Below, one piece after another: positions 1-7,249 of a stretch of 31,458 bases of DNA. The position numbers and the translations under genes were made by a program. Origin of the DNA: CAZVEV01 sp964625865. GTDB lineage: Bacteria; Planctomycetota; Phycisphaerae; SM23-33. The first letter of the stretch is position 1, and each line of letters begins with the position of its first letter. The notes below the pieces were generated by a model, which made no database searches, was not told the DNA's origin, and saw only the letters and a list, made by a program, of their open reading frames with translations. The DNA lies in contig CAZVEV010000038.1 in assembly GCA_964625865.1 (NCBI GenBank), positions 1-31,458 of the forward strand, given 5' to 3'.

Positions 1-100
1 GGACTATCTGAAGCTCCAGTTCATGCGGGAACACGCCGAGCAACTGCTCGGTCATCCTGGATACGCCATGCCGCACTCTGGCGGTCAGAAGGGCAGATTC

Positions 101-761
101 ATGAATGAGGAAGCTATGGAACTGACGTATCGTCCGGTCGGAACCACCGGCAAGGTGAGCCTGACCGTCAAGGTCGGCGGTGAGGTGATCGCCCAGGACA
201 AGGTGGACATGTTGTCGGCAATCGGACCTGTGCGATGGGTTCGGTGGACGCGACTACGAGGTTTGGCACCCCCTGCACGCCATCGCCCAAATGATTGAAA
301 ATGATGGGGCTACTGGACTCGTGGGCCTCGTGTACGACCACGCCAGGCTGATCATCGAAGAAGGCAAGGATGAGGCGATATCGGGCCCCGACGAGACGCT
401 GCTCCGACTGCTGGCCGATGCGGTCAGGACCGGTGAGAACATCAACCTGAGCCCGAGCGAGTTGCTCGACAGGGCACGTCAGGAGGACTCCAACACGTTC
501 CAGAGATGGCGACCAGCGACGGTGGGTCGGACGCTCAAACGCTACGGCATCCAGTCGACGCCGGGAAACCGGCGGACGTACAGGGAAGTAACCGTCGATA
601 GTCTCCGACGGGTTAGCCTGCACTATGGTGTAGACTTGGGCTTGCCTACCGAGAGTCCGTCATGTCCGTCATCGTCCGTCATTCAGGGCCAAGCCCCGAA
701 CGGTGCGGCCCTGACAGATATGACGGGTATGACAGTAATGACGGATGTAGAGAAGGAGTAA
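101..761 (+). pseudogene. Primase/helicase-type replication protein remnant with internal deletion
   Basis: The reading frame is open from the window edge. It runs in one frame to about base 220 (N-terminal-like part, MELTYRPVG then VGGEVIAQDKV) and then continues only in another frame (FGGRDYEVWHPLHAIAQ to VSLHYGVDLG). The second part resembles the C-terminal end of AAA-type primase/helicase proteins of plasmids and integrative elements: a WHPLHAIA-like helix, then a winged-helix-like WRPATVGRTLKRYGI segment. The first part looks like the N-terminus of the same kind of protein. A normal member would have several hundred residues between them, so a large internal deletion with frame change is the simplest reading. 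The start could be base 101 or 116. The family assignment is from memory of sequence style and is tentative; two separate small ORFs (to 298, and 291-761) is the alternative. Confidence 0.4.
656..745. repeat. TCCGTCAT direct and inverted repeat cluster
   Basis: TCCGTCAT occurs at 656-663, 665-672 and 675-682. Its exact reverse complement ATGACGGA is at 738-745, with near copies at 720-726 and 729-735. The cluster lies in the tail of the replication-gene remnant and just before the small gene at 767. It could be an iteron-like binding site or simply a low-complexity coding tail. Confidence 0.5.
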
Positions 762-766
762 GCAGG

Positions 767-1042
767 ATGACTTACAACGCGATAGAGTTCTTGGAGAACC
801 TGTTTGCGCCCGATGTGCAGTCCTGCAGGGCGCCGACAGCCTCACCCATGTCGCCGGTCGGTCGGCCCGGCATAGGGGTTGACGACCTGCCGGGGGACTG
901 GCGGATATGGTTCGAGGAACGGGCGGCGATCAAGGAACACGACGGCCATTTGCCGCGGGAACTGGCCGAGGCTCAAGCCCTGACCGAGACCGTCGAGCAG
1001 ATGCGGAAAGAAAAACTTCAGGTCGGAGTTGACAGGCGATAG
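767..1042 (+). CDS. Small element protein of unknown function
   Basis: This is a 91-residue protein starting MTYNAIEFLENLFAP. The ATG at 767 is chosen because AGAAGGAG (751-758) sits a good distance upstream; the frame is open further back but without a better signal. The C-terminal half is charged and helical (DWRIWFEERAAIKEHDG, then LPRELAEAQALTETVEQMRKEK). I recognise the style from short genes placed directly after replication genes in integrative elements, but no function can be assigned. The -35 hexamer of the next gene's promoter overlaps its last codons. Nothing indicates a membrane segment or signal peptide. Confidence 0.6.
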   Translation: MTYNAIEFLENLFAPDVQSCRAPTASPMSPVGRPGIGVDDLPGDWRIWFEERAAIKEHDGHLPRELAEAQALTETVEQMRKEKLQVGVDRR

Positions 1043-1057
1043 CGAACCTTATATAAT
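1029..1057 (+). promoter_or_regulatory. Consensus sigma70 promoter of the HTH-integrase pair
   Basis: TTGACA at 1029-1034 and TATAAT at 1052-1057 are both perfect consensus hexamers separated by exactly 17 bases. Transcription would start near 1064, giving a leader of about 25 bases with the ribosome site GGGAAGG at 1075-1081 before the ATG at 1089. It is the strongest-looking promoter in the window. Confidence 0.85.
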
Positions 1058-1088
1058 AAACGATATGGAACACAGGGAAGGCAACTCG

Positions 1089-1292
1089 ATGGCGGAGATA
1101 TTGCGGGAAGCGTTCCACGCCGATGGTCGGTCTATTTACCAGATGTGCCGTGATGCAGGCATTCCCTATCCGGCGCTATACCGTTTCATCAAGGGCGACA
1201 AGTCCGGGCGAAAGTGGAGCCTGAATCTGATTACCGTAGAGAAGCTGGCCGAGGCCCTCGGGCTTGAACTGCGGCCGAAGAAGAAAGCGTAG
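1089..1292 (+). CDS. Small helix-turn-helix DNA-binding protein
   Basis: This is a 67-residue basic protein (MAEILREAFHADG to LRPKKKA). A Cro/C1-like helix-turn-helix is visible: SIYQMCRDAGIPYPALYRFIKG followed by LITVEKLAEALGLEL, where the second stretch is the typical closing helix of XRE-type domains. The ATG at 1089 is preferred over the one at 1065 because only it has a ribosome site (GGGAAGG, 1075-1081), and the upstream promoter would start transcription almost at 1065. The gene ends 8 bases before the integrase ATG, so the two are very likely co-transcribed. A role in controlling integration or excision is inferred from that pairing only. Confidence 0.75.
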   Translation: MAEILREAFHADGRSIYQMCRDAGIPYPALYRFIKGDKSGRKWSLNLITVEKLAEALGLELRPKKKA

Positions 1293-1299
1293 GTGTCAC

Positions 1300-2727
<1,428 letters not shown>

Positions 2728-2730
2728 ATC

Positions 2731-2747
2731 TCAGGTCAGCGACCTGA
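2731..2747. repeat. 7-bp inverted repeat upstream of tRNA-Lys
   Basis: TCAGGTC and GACCTGA are perfect inverted repeats separated by AGC, between the putative tRNA promoter and the tRNA 5' end. It could be a hairpin in the primary transcript leader or a protein-binding site; no function can be read from sequence. Confidence 0.5.
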
Positions 2748-2754
2748 CGGGGGG

Positions 2755-2783
2755 ATGTTATCAGGCCGATCGGCGCCGGTCAA
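2755..2783 (-). promoter_or_regulatory. Putative promoter of tRNA-Lys
   Basis: On the minus strand TTGACC (2783-2778) and TAACAT (2760-2755) are separated by 17 bases, a fair sigma70 match. Transcription would begin about 20 bases before the mature tRNA 5' end at 2727. Confidence 0.5.
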
Positions 2784-2833
2784 GGCCATTTTCGCCCCGT
2801 GTGAAAAAAACCGTTCGCCGGCTTCCGCGTGGG

Positions 2834-3388
2834 CTATGATTCGGCGCCGGGCGGCGTCTGGTCCGCCTCGGCGGGGGGGGCTTCGGCTTCGGGTTGCGGG
2901 GCCGGTTCGGGCTCGGTCTGCGGGACGTGGGCCTCGACGAAGTCGACGAGTTGGCGGAAGCTGTCCTTGCGGAGGTCAAACCCGTCGATGGTGTAGCGTT
3001 GGCCGTCCCCGTGGAGCAGGACGAGGATCTGCTTGCTCTGCAGTTCGCCGGCGTCCAGACCGGTCACGGACGACCAAGCGATCTTCTCCTTGCCCTCGAA
3101 CCCGACGCCCTGTTCGTCGGCGATCATCTTCCGTCGCAGGGCCCGGATGCCGAAGTACAGGGGGATCAGCCCGAGAGCGGGGAAGCCGAACTGGCCGTAG
3201 AAGTTCATCGCCCAGGTCAACCAGGCGTTCATATCTTCGCTGAGCGGCTTGTGGGGCTGCTGGTCCATCGCACACCAGATGCCGAACGCGACCAGCGCCA
3301 CGGCGAGGACGAGCGGGCGGATGGCGAGATCCAGGACGGCGGGACAGACGACCCGGGAGACGGTTGAACCTTCGGTTGTATCGTTCAT
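2834..3388 (-). CDS. Membrane protein with two TM helices and a PH-like domain
   Basis: This 184-residue protein has two hydrophobic helices (about residues 18-40, LDLAIRPLVLAVALVAFGIW, and 63-84, GFPALGLIPLYFGI). A soluble part of about 70 residues follows (MIADEQGVGFEGKEKIAWSS to LVDFVEAHVPQ) that resembles bacterial PH-like domains of small membrane proteins. The last 26 residues are a Pro/Glu/Ala tail (TEPEPAPQPEAEAPP). The ATG at 3388 is chosen because AGGAGT lies 9 bases upstream on the minus strand; the frame extends 17 codons further without a signal. It is divergent from coaE and separated from tRNA-Lys by about 100 bases. The function is unknown; a membrane-associated scaffold role would be a guess. 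Confidence 0.75.
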   Translation of the reverse strand: MNDTTEGSTVSRVVCPAVLDLAIRPLVLAVALVAFGIWCAMDQQPHKPLSEDMNAWLTWAMNFYGQFGFPALGLIPLYFGIRALRRKMIADEQGVGFEGKEKIAWSSVTGLDAGELQSKQILVLLHGDGQRYTIDGFDLRKDSFRQLVDFVEAHVPQTEPEPAPQPEAEAPPAEADQTPPGAES

Positions 3389-3520
3389 TGCCTGGTGACT
3401 CCTGATCTGACACGGTTTTCGTGAGGTAGCATACATCACATCTTTCGGCCATCCAAAGCGTTTTCTTCAGCAGAGCGGAACTTGACTTGCCCGCCGGCGC
3501 GACGACAATGCACCGCGACG

Positions 3521-4168
3521 ATGGGACCGAATGCGAGCGACAAGCCGGTGATAGGACTGGTCGGCGGGGTCGGCGCGGGCAAGAGCACCGTGGCGGCTGA
3601 ACTGGCCAGGCTCGGCTGTGCGCTGATCGACGCTGATCGGATCGGGCATGACGTGCTCAATCGCCCTGACGTCATCACGCCGTTGTGCCGACGGTGGGGC
3701 GAGGCCCTGGCCGGTCCGGACGGGCAGATAGACCGCGACGCGCTGGGAGAAATCGTTTTCGCCGCCCCGGAGGCGCTGGCCGAACTGAACGAGATCGTCC
3801 ACCCGCTGATCCGCGCCGAGGGGGAGCGTCAGTTGGCTGATTGCCTCGATCGCCCGGACGTGCCCGCCGTGGTCATCGACGCGCCGCTGCTGGTGGAAGC
3901 CGGCTGGGACAGCCTGTGCACGGTCCTGGTTTTCGTACGATCGGAGGCCGATCATCGCCGCCGGCGGGTGGCGAGCGAGCGAGGGTGGGACGAAAAAAAA
4001 TGGCAGGGGCGAGAATGTTTTCAGATTTCTCTGGACACCAAGGCGGGGATGTGCGATTATACTATTGATAACACTTCCAGCGTATCACACCTGGTAGCGC
4101 AGACCCGCGAGCTTTTCTATAGGATTGTCGTTGATTCAGATCAATCCCGGCGTGTCGGCGGCGACTGA
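3521..4168 (+). CDS. coaE: Dephospho-CoA kinase
   Basis: This enzyme phosphorylates dephospho-CoA at the 3' hydroxyl in the last step of coenzyme A synthesis. The P-loop GGVGAGKS is at residues 15-22, followed by the family motif DADRIGHDVL and, further on, HPLIRAE and the lid-region sequence RRVASERGW. The length (215 residues) is normal. The start is uncertain: ATG at 3521 gives the best N-terminus (five residues before KPVIGL), while an in-frame TTG at 3482 would add 13 residues; neither has a clear ribosome site. The C-terminal codons are more AT-rich than the rest. rho follows on the same strand after a 249-base structured gap, so co-transcription is possible but not shown. Confidence 0.92.
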   Translation: MGPNASDKPVIGLVGGVGAGKSTVAAELARLGCALIDADRIGHDVLNRPDVITPLCRRWGEALAGPDGQIDRDALGEIVFAAPEALAELNEIVHPLIRAEGERQLADCLDRPDVPAVVIDAPLLVEAGWDSLCTVLVFVRSEADHRRRRVASERGWDEKKWQGRECFQISLDTKAGMCDYTIDNTSSVSHLVAQTRELFYRIVVDSDQSRRVGGD

Positions 4169-4310
4169 TGCATTACACCAGTTGCAGACCATAGTGGACT
4201 GCTGGCTGTGCCGGCCGGAACCGCATCCCTCCCGGCTGTCCATGACGAGGCCCTTGATGTTGCTCACAGCGGCGCCGGGCCCCTGGGGCATGGAGAACGT
4301 GTGACAAGAA

Positions 4311-4380
4311 GCCCTGACGTCAGGGCGTTCATTCCCGAGAACCAATCGCTTGCCGATGCATCCGGCATGGAATGGCAAGC
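4311..4380 (+). promoter_or_regulatory. Structured leader upstream of rho
   Basis: Two inverted repeats lie in the 249-base gap before rho. A perfect 16-base palindrome GCCCTGACGTCAGGGC is at 4311-4326. A 7-bp stem GCTTGCC (4348-4354) pairs with GGCAAGC (4374-4380), enclosing a smaller ATGC/GCAT pairing. Neither is followed by a T run, so they are not ordinary terminators. rho is autoregulated through its leader in Escherichia coli; a comparable role here is inference. Confidence 0.4.
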
Positions 4381-4417
4381 AACACCGTATGCCTTCAGTT
4401 GGAGGCCGTAACACGCC

Positions 4418-6220
4418 ATGGCAAAGACCGAGAAGAAAACAACGAAGAAGACCGTCAAGAAGGCTGCCAAGAAGACGGTGAAGAAGGCCGCCAAGAAGAC
4501 GGCGAAGAAGACCGCCAAGAAGGCCGTCAAGGCGCCGCCCGTCGATATCGATGAGCCCCGCGACGAGGACGAGGCCCAGCCGGCAATCGCCGAGGCCCTC
4601 GAACTGGCCGCCGAAATGACCGCCGACCTCGACGGTCCCGATGACGAGGCGCCCGTCGACGAGCAGCCCGTTGTCGAGGAAGAGGCCCCCGCCGACGAGG
4701 AGCCCGAGGTCGCTGAGGACGTCGCCGAGGCTGAGGAAGCCGACGAGGCTGATGCTGATGACGGCGATAAAGACGACGAGGCCGACAAGGCTGACGAGGC
4801 CGACGAAGGCGAGGCCGACGCGCCGGTGGCCAAGAAGTCCAGGCGCAGGAAGCGCAAGGACAAAGACAAGGACGACGACAAGGGCCGCAAACGCCGCAAC
4901 CGCGAGCCGTTCGGCTACGACCAGGAGATGCACGAACGGTACGAAGCGATCAAACGCGGCGACCTGCTGATCACGCACCTCCAGCAGATGTCAACGCCCG
5001 AACTTCACGAGATCGCCAAGCAGGAAGAGATCAAGGACTACATCGGCCTGGCCAAGCAGGACCTGGTGTTCAAGATCCTCAAGGGGCGCGTCAAGCGCGA
5101 CGGGCTGATGTTCGGCGAGGGTGTGCTGGAGATCCTCCCCGACGGGTTCGGCTTCCTGCGGAGCCCCGAGTACAACTACCAGCCCAGCCCGGACGATATC
5201 TACGTCTCGCCCAGCCAGATCAGGCGATTCGGCCTCCAGCAGGGCCACGTGATCGCCGGGCAGATCCGCCCGCCGAAGGAGTCGGAGAAGTACTTCGCGC
5301 TGCTTCGCGTCGAGGCGGTCAACTTCGAGGCGCCCGACCAACTGGCCAAGAAGACCGACTTCGAGGAACTGATCCCCGCACACCCGGAACGGCGAGTCTT
5401 CCTCGAGACGACCACCGAAGAGGTCAACACCCGCGTGGTGAACCTGATCACCCCGATCGGATTCGGGCAGCGCATGTTGATCGTGGCCCCGCCGCGGACC
5501 GGCAAGACCGTGCTGCTGCAGAAGATCGCCAACGGCATCACCGCCAACCATCCGGAAGCCTACGTCATGATCCTGCTGATCGACGAGCGCCCGGAAGAAG
5601 TGACGGACATGATCCGCAACACCAAGGCCGAAGTCGTCTCCTCGACGTTCGACGAGCCGGCGCCGCGCCACCTGCAGATCGCCGAAATGGTGCTCGGCAA
5701 GGCCCGGCGCCTTGTCGAGTACGGGCGCGACGTGGTGATCCTGCTGGACAGCATCACGCGTCTGGCGCGGGCGTATAACGCGATGGCGCCGCGGAGCGGC
5801 AAGATCCTCACCGGCGGCGTCGACGCCAGCGCCATGCAGGAGCCGCGCCGCTTCTTCGGCTCGGCGAGAAGCATCGAGGACGGCGGGTCGCTGACCGTCA
5901 TCGCCACCGCGCTGGTCGATACGGGCAGCCGGATGGACCAGGTGATCTTCGAGGAGTTCAAGGGCACGGGCAACAGCGAACTGTACCTCGACCGTCGCCT
6001 GGTTGACCGCCGCATTTGGCCCGCCATCGACGTCAGCCGTTCGGGCACGCGGAAGGAAGAACTCCTGCTGGACCCGGCCGAGACGAAGCTGGTGACCGGC
6101 CTGCGGAAGGTCCTTGCCGACATCCACCCGGTCGAGGCCATGGACATGCTCACCAAGCGCCTCCGCAAGACCAAGAGCAACGCCGAGTTCCTGATGTCCA
6201 TGAACCCCGGGCAGATGTAG
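4418..6220 (+). CDS. rho: Transcription termination factor Rho with Lys/acidic N-terminal extension
   Basis: Rho is the hexameric RNA-dependent ATPase that releases transcripts. This 600-residue form is about 180 residues longer than the Escherichia coli protein. Residues 4-37 are KKTVKKAAKK-type repeats, about 40-125 are strongly acidic, and a second basic patch (SRRRKRKDKDKDDDKGRKRR) precedes the Rho N-terminal domain (about 185-225). The cold-shock RNA-binding fold carries DGFGFLR near residue 240. The ATPase core has Walker A APPRTGKT at 357-364 and Walker B VVILLDS ending at 445, then TRLARAYN. GGAGG (4401-4405) is 12 bases before the ATG. Long charged insertions before the RNA-binding domain are known in high-GC lineages and are thought to add RNA contacts; the function here is inferred from that. 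Confidence 0.97.
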   Translation: MAKTEKKTTKKTVKKAAKKTVKKAAKKTAKKTAKKAVKAPPVDIDEPRDEDEAQPAIAEALELAAEMTADLDGPDDEAPVDEQPVVEEEAPADEEPEVAEDVAEAEEADEADADDGDKDDEADKADEADEGEADAPVAKKSRRRKRKDKDKDDDKGRKRRNREPFGYDQEMHERYEAIKRGDLLITHLQQMSTPELHEIAKQEEIKDYIGLAKQDLVFKILKGRVKRDGLMFGEGVLEILPDGFGFLRSPEYNYQPSPDDIYVSPSQIRRFGLQQGHVIAGQIRPPKESEKYFALLRVEAVNFEAPDQLAKKTDFEELIPAHPERRVFLETTTEEVNTRVVNLITPIGFGQRMLIVAPPRTGKTVLLQKIANGITANHPEAYVMILLIDERPEEVTDMIRNTKAEVVSSTFDEPAPRHLQIAEMVLGKARRLVEYGRDVVILLDSITRLARAYNAMAPRSGKILTGGVDASAMQEPRRFFGSARSIEDGGSLTVIATALVDTGSRMDQVIFEEFKGTGNSELYLDRRLVDRRIWPAIDVSRSGTRKEELLLDPAETKLVTGLRKVLADIHPVEAMDMLTKRLRKTKSNAEFLMSMNPGQM

Positions 6221-6314
6221 GGCAGACCGGCAGCGCAACGAGTGGATGATCCCGATGTCTCACAGGGCTCGCGACAATCACTGCGCGGGCCCTGATTCCC
6301 TTGAAAGGCCAGCG

Positions 6315-6965
6315 GTGAGTTACCAAGCGGTTGTCTTCGATCTGGACGGGACCTTGTTGAACACGTTGGCGGATTTGGCGACGGCGATGAATGCGGCGCT
6401 GGCCGCCAGCCGTCTGCCCACCCACCCGGTGGAGTCCTACAAGTTCCATGTCGGCGGGGGGCTGATGAACCTGATTCACCGGACGGCGCCGGCGTCGATG
6501 GACGACCCGGCCCTCGAAGCGAAGCTCGTGGCCGACATGCGGGCCGCATACTCCAACTGCTGGGACGCCACCACGGTTCCGTACGACGGCGTGGGCGAGA
6601 TGCTCGACGGCCTGGTCGCTCGCGGCGTGCCGATGGGCGTGTTCTCGAACAAGCCGCACGACTTCACCATGCTCTGCGTGACGCAGTTGCTGGCCGCCTG
6701 GCCGTTCGTGGCGATCCGCGGCGTCAACGAGCAGACCCCCCGCAAGCCGGACCCGTCCGGCGCGCTGGCCGTCGCGGCGGCGATGGGCGCCGAGCCCGCC
6801 CGCACGCTGTACGTCGGCGACACGGGCACGGACATGGAGACCGGCACCAATGCGGGCATGGTCGTGGTGGGCGTGACGTGGGGCTTTCGCGGCGTCGAGG
6901 AACTCCTCGCCAACGGCGCACAGGCGATCATCGCCGAGCCGCCCGAACTGCTGGGCCTGCTCTGA
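6315..6965 (+). CDS. HAD-family phosphatase, phosphoglycolate phosphatase type
   Basis: This 216-residue haloacid-dehalogenase hydrolase probably dephosphorylates a small phosphometabolite such as 2-phosphoglycolate. All four HAD motifs are present: nucleophile Asp9 and Asp11 in FDLDGT, the Ser of GVFSNKPHD, the Lys of RKPDPSG, and the acidic pair in GDTGTDMET. The cap is the helical type expected for the Gph/PGMB group. A GTG at 6315 is chosen as start because GAAAGG (6303-6308) precedes it and the protein then begins just before the first strand; an upstream in-frame ATG at 6246 would add 23 unlikely residues. The substrate cannot be fixed from sequence. Its stop codon opens the direct repeat that flanks palindrome A1. 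Confidence 0.85.
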   Translation: MSYQAVVFDLDGTLLNTLADLATAMNAALAASRLPTHPVESYKFHVGGGLMNLIHRTAPASMDDPALEAKLVADMRAAYSNCWDATTVPYDGVGEMLDGLVARGVPMGVFSNKPHDFTMLCVTQLLAAWPFVAIRGVNEQTPRKPDPSGALAVAAAMGAEPARTLYVGDTGTDMETGTNAGMVVVGVTWGFRGVEELLANGAQAIIAEPPELLGLL

Positions 6966-6999
6966 CGCATCACGGGGAGCTTCCCGCGACGGATTCCAT
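6963..6999 (+). repeat. Direct repeat, left flank of palindrome A1
   Basis: This 37-base segment starting at the stop codon of the phosphatase gene matches 7102-7137 at 33 positions with one gap (shared ends TGACGCA and CGCGACGGATTCCAT). The two copies bracket the palindrome at 7006-7096. Confidence 0.75.
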
Positions 7000-7005
7000 T
7001 AGGCC

Positions 7006-7096
7006 GGGTGCCGTGGGCTGCGGAGCGAAGCGGAGCAACCACGTTATGCGCGCTGAAACGTGGTTGCTCCGCTTCGCTCCGCAAGCCACGGCACCC
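7006..7096. repeat. Family A long palindrome, copy 1
   Basis: Arms of 40 bases (7006-7045 and 7057-7096) match at 38 positions as inverted repeats around an 11-base loop. The arms contain GTGCCGTGGGCTGCGGAGCG and GCGGAGCAACCACGTT. The right arm of copy 2 at 24899-24938 is identical to the reverse complement of this left arm over all 40 bases, so this is a dispersed element and not a local accident. Confidence 0.9.
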
Positions 7097-7101
7097 CGCT
7101 G

Positions 7102-7137
7102 TGACGCACCACGGGCACTTCGCGCGACGGATTCCAT
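7102..7137 (+). repeat. Direct repeat, right flank of palindrome A1
   Basis: This 36-base segment is the partner of 6963-6999 (33 matches, one gap). With it, the palindrome is enclosed in a direct duplication. Confidence 0.75.
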
Positions 7138-7197
7138 GGGTCTCCACGCGTCTCGATACGTTATGATTGAGTAAGAGACCATCCCGTTCGTCGATAC

Positions 7198-7219
7198 CCC
7201 ACAGGGCGGAGCCTGTGGG
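7198..7219 (+). terminator. 8-bp hairpin before the acyltransferase-hydrolase gene
   Basis: CCCACAGG (7198-7205) pairs with CCTGTGGG (7212-7219) around a 6-base loop, followed by CGTTTCT. It lies 30 bases before the ATG at 7250, so it could be a weak terminator for upstream transcription or a leader structure for the gene that follows. Confidence 0.4.
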
Positions 7220-7249
7220 CGTTTCTGGAACGCGGTCCGGGAGGTGCCG

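Noticed and set aside
1264..1299. Upstream in-frame ATG for the integrase
   Set aside because: It lies inside the HTH gene and adds an Arg/Lys-rich stretch with no family match; the ATG at 1300 fits better.
4311..4326. 16-base palindrome as the coaE terminator
   Set aside because: No T run follows and it lies over 140 bases after the coaE stop; it is listed only as leader structure.
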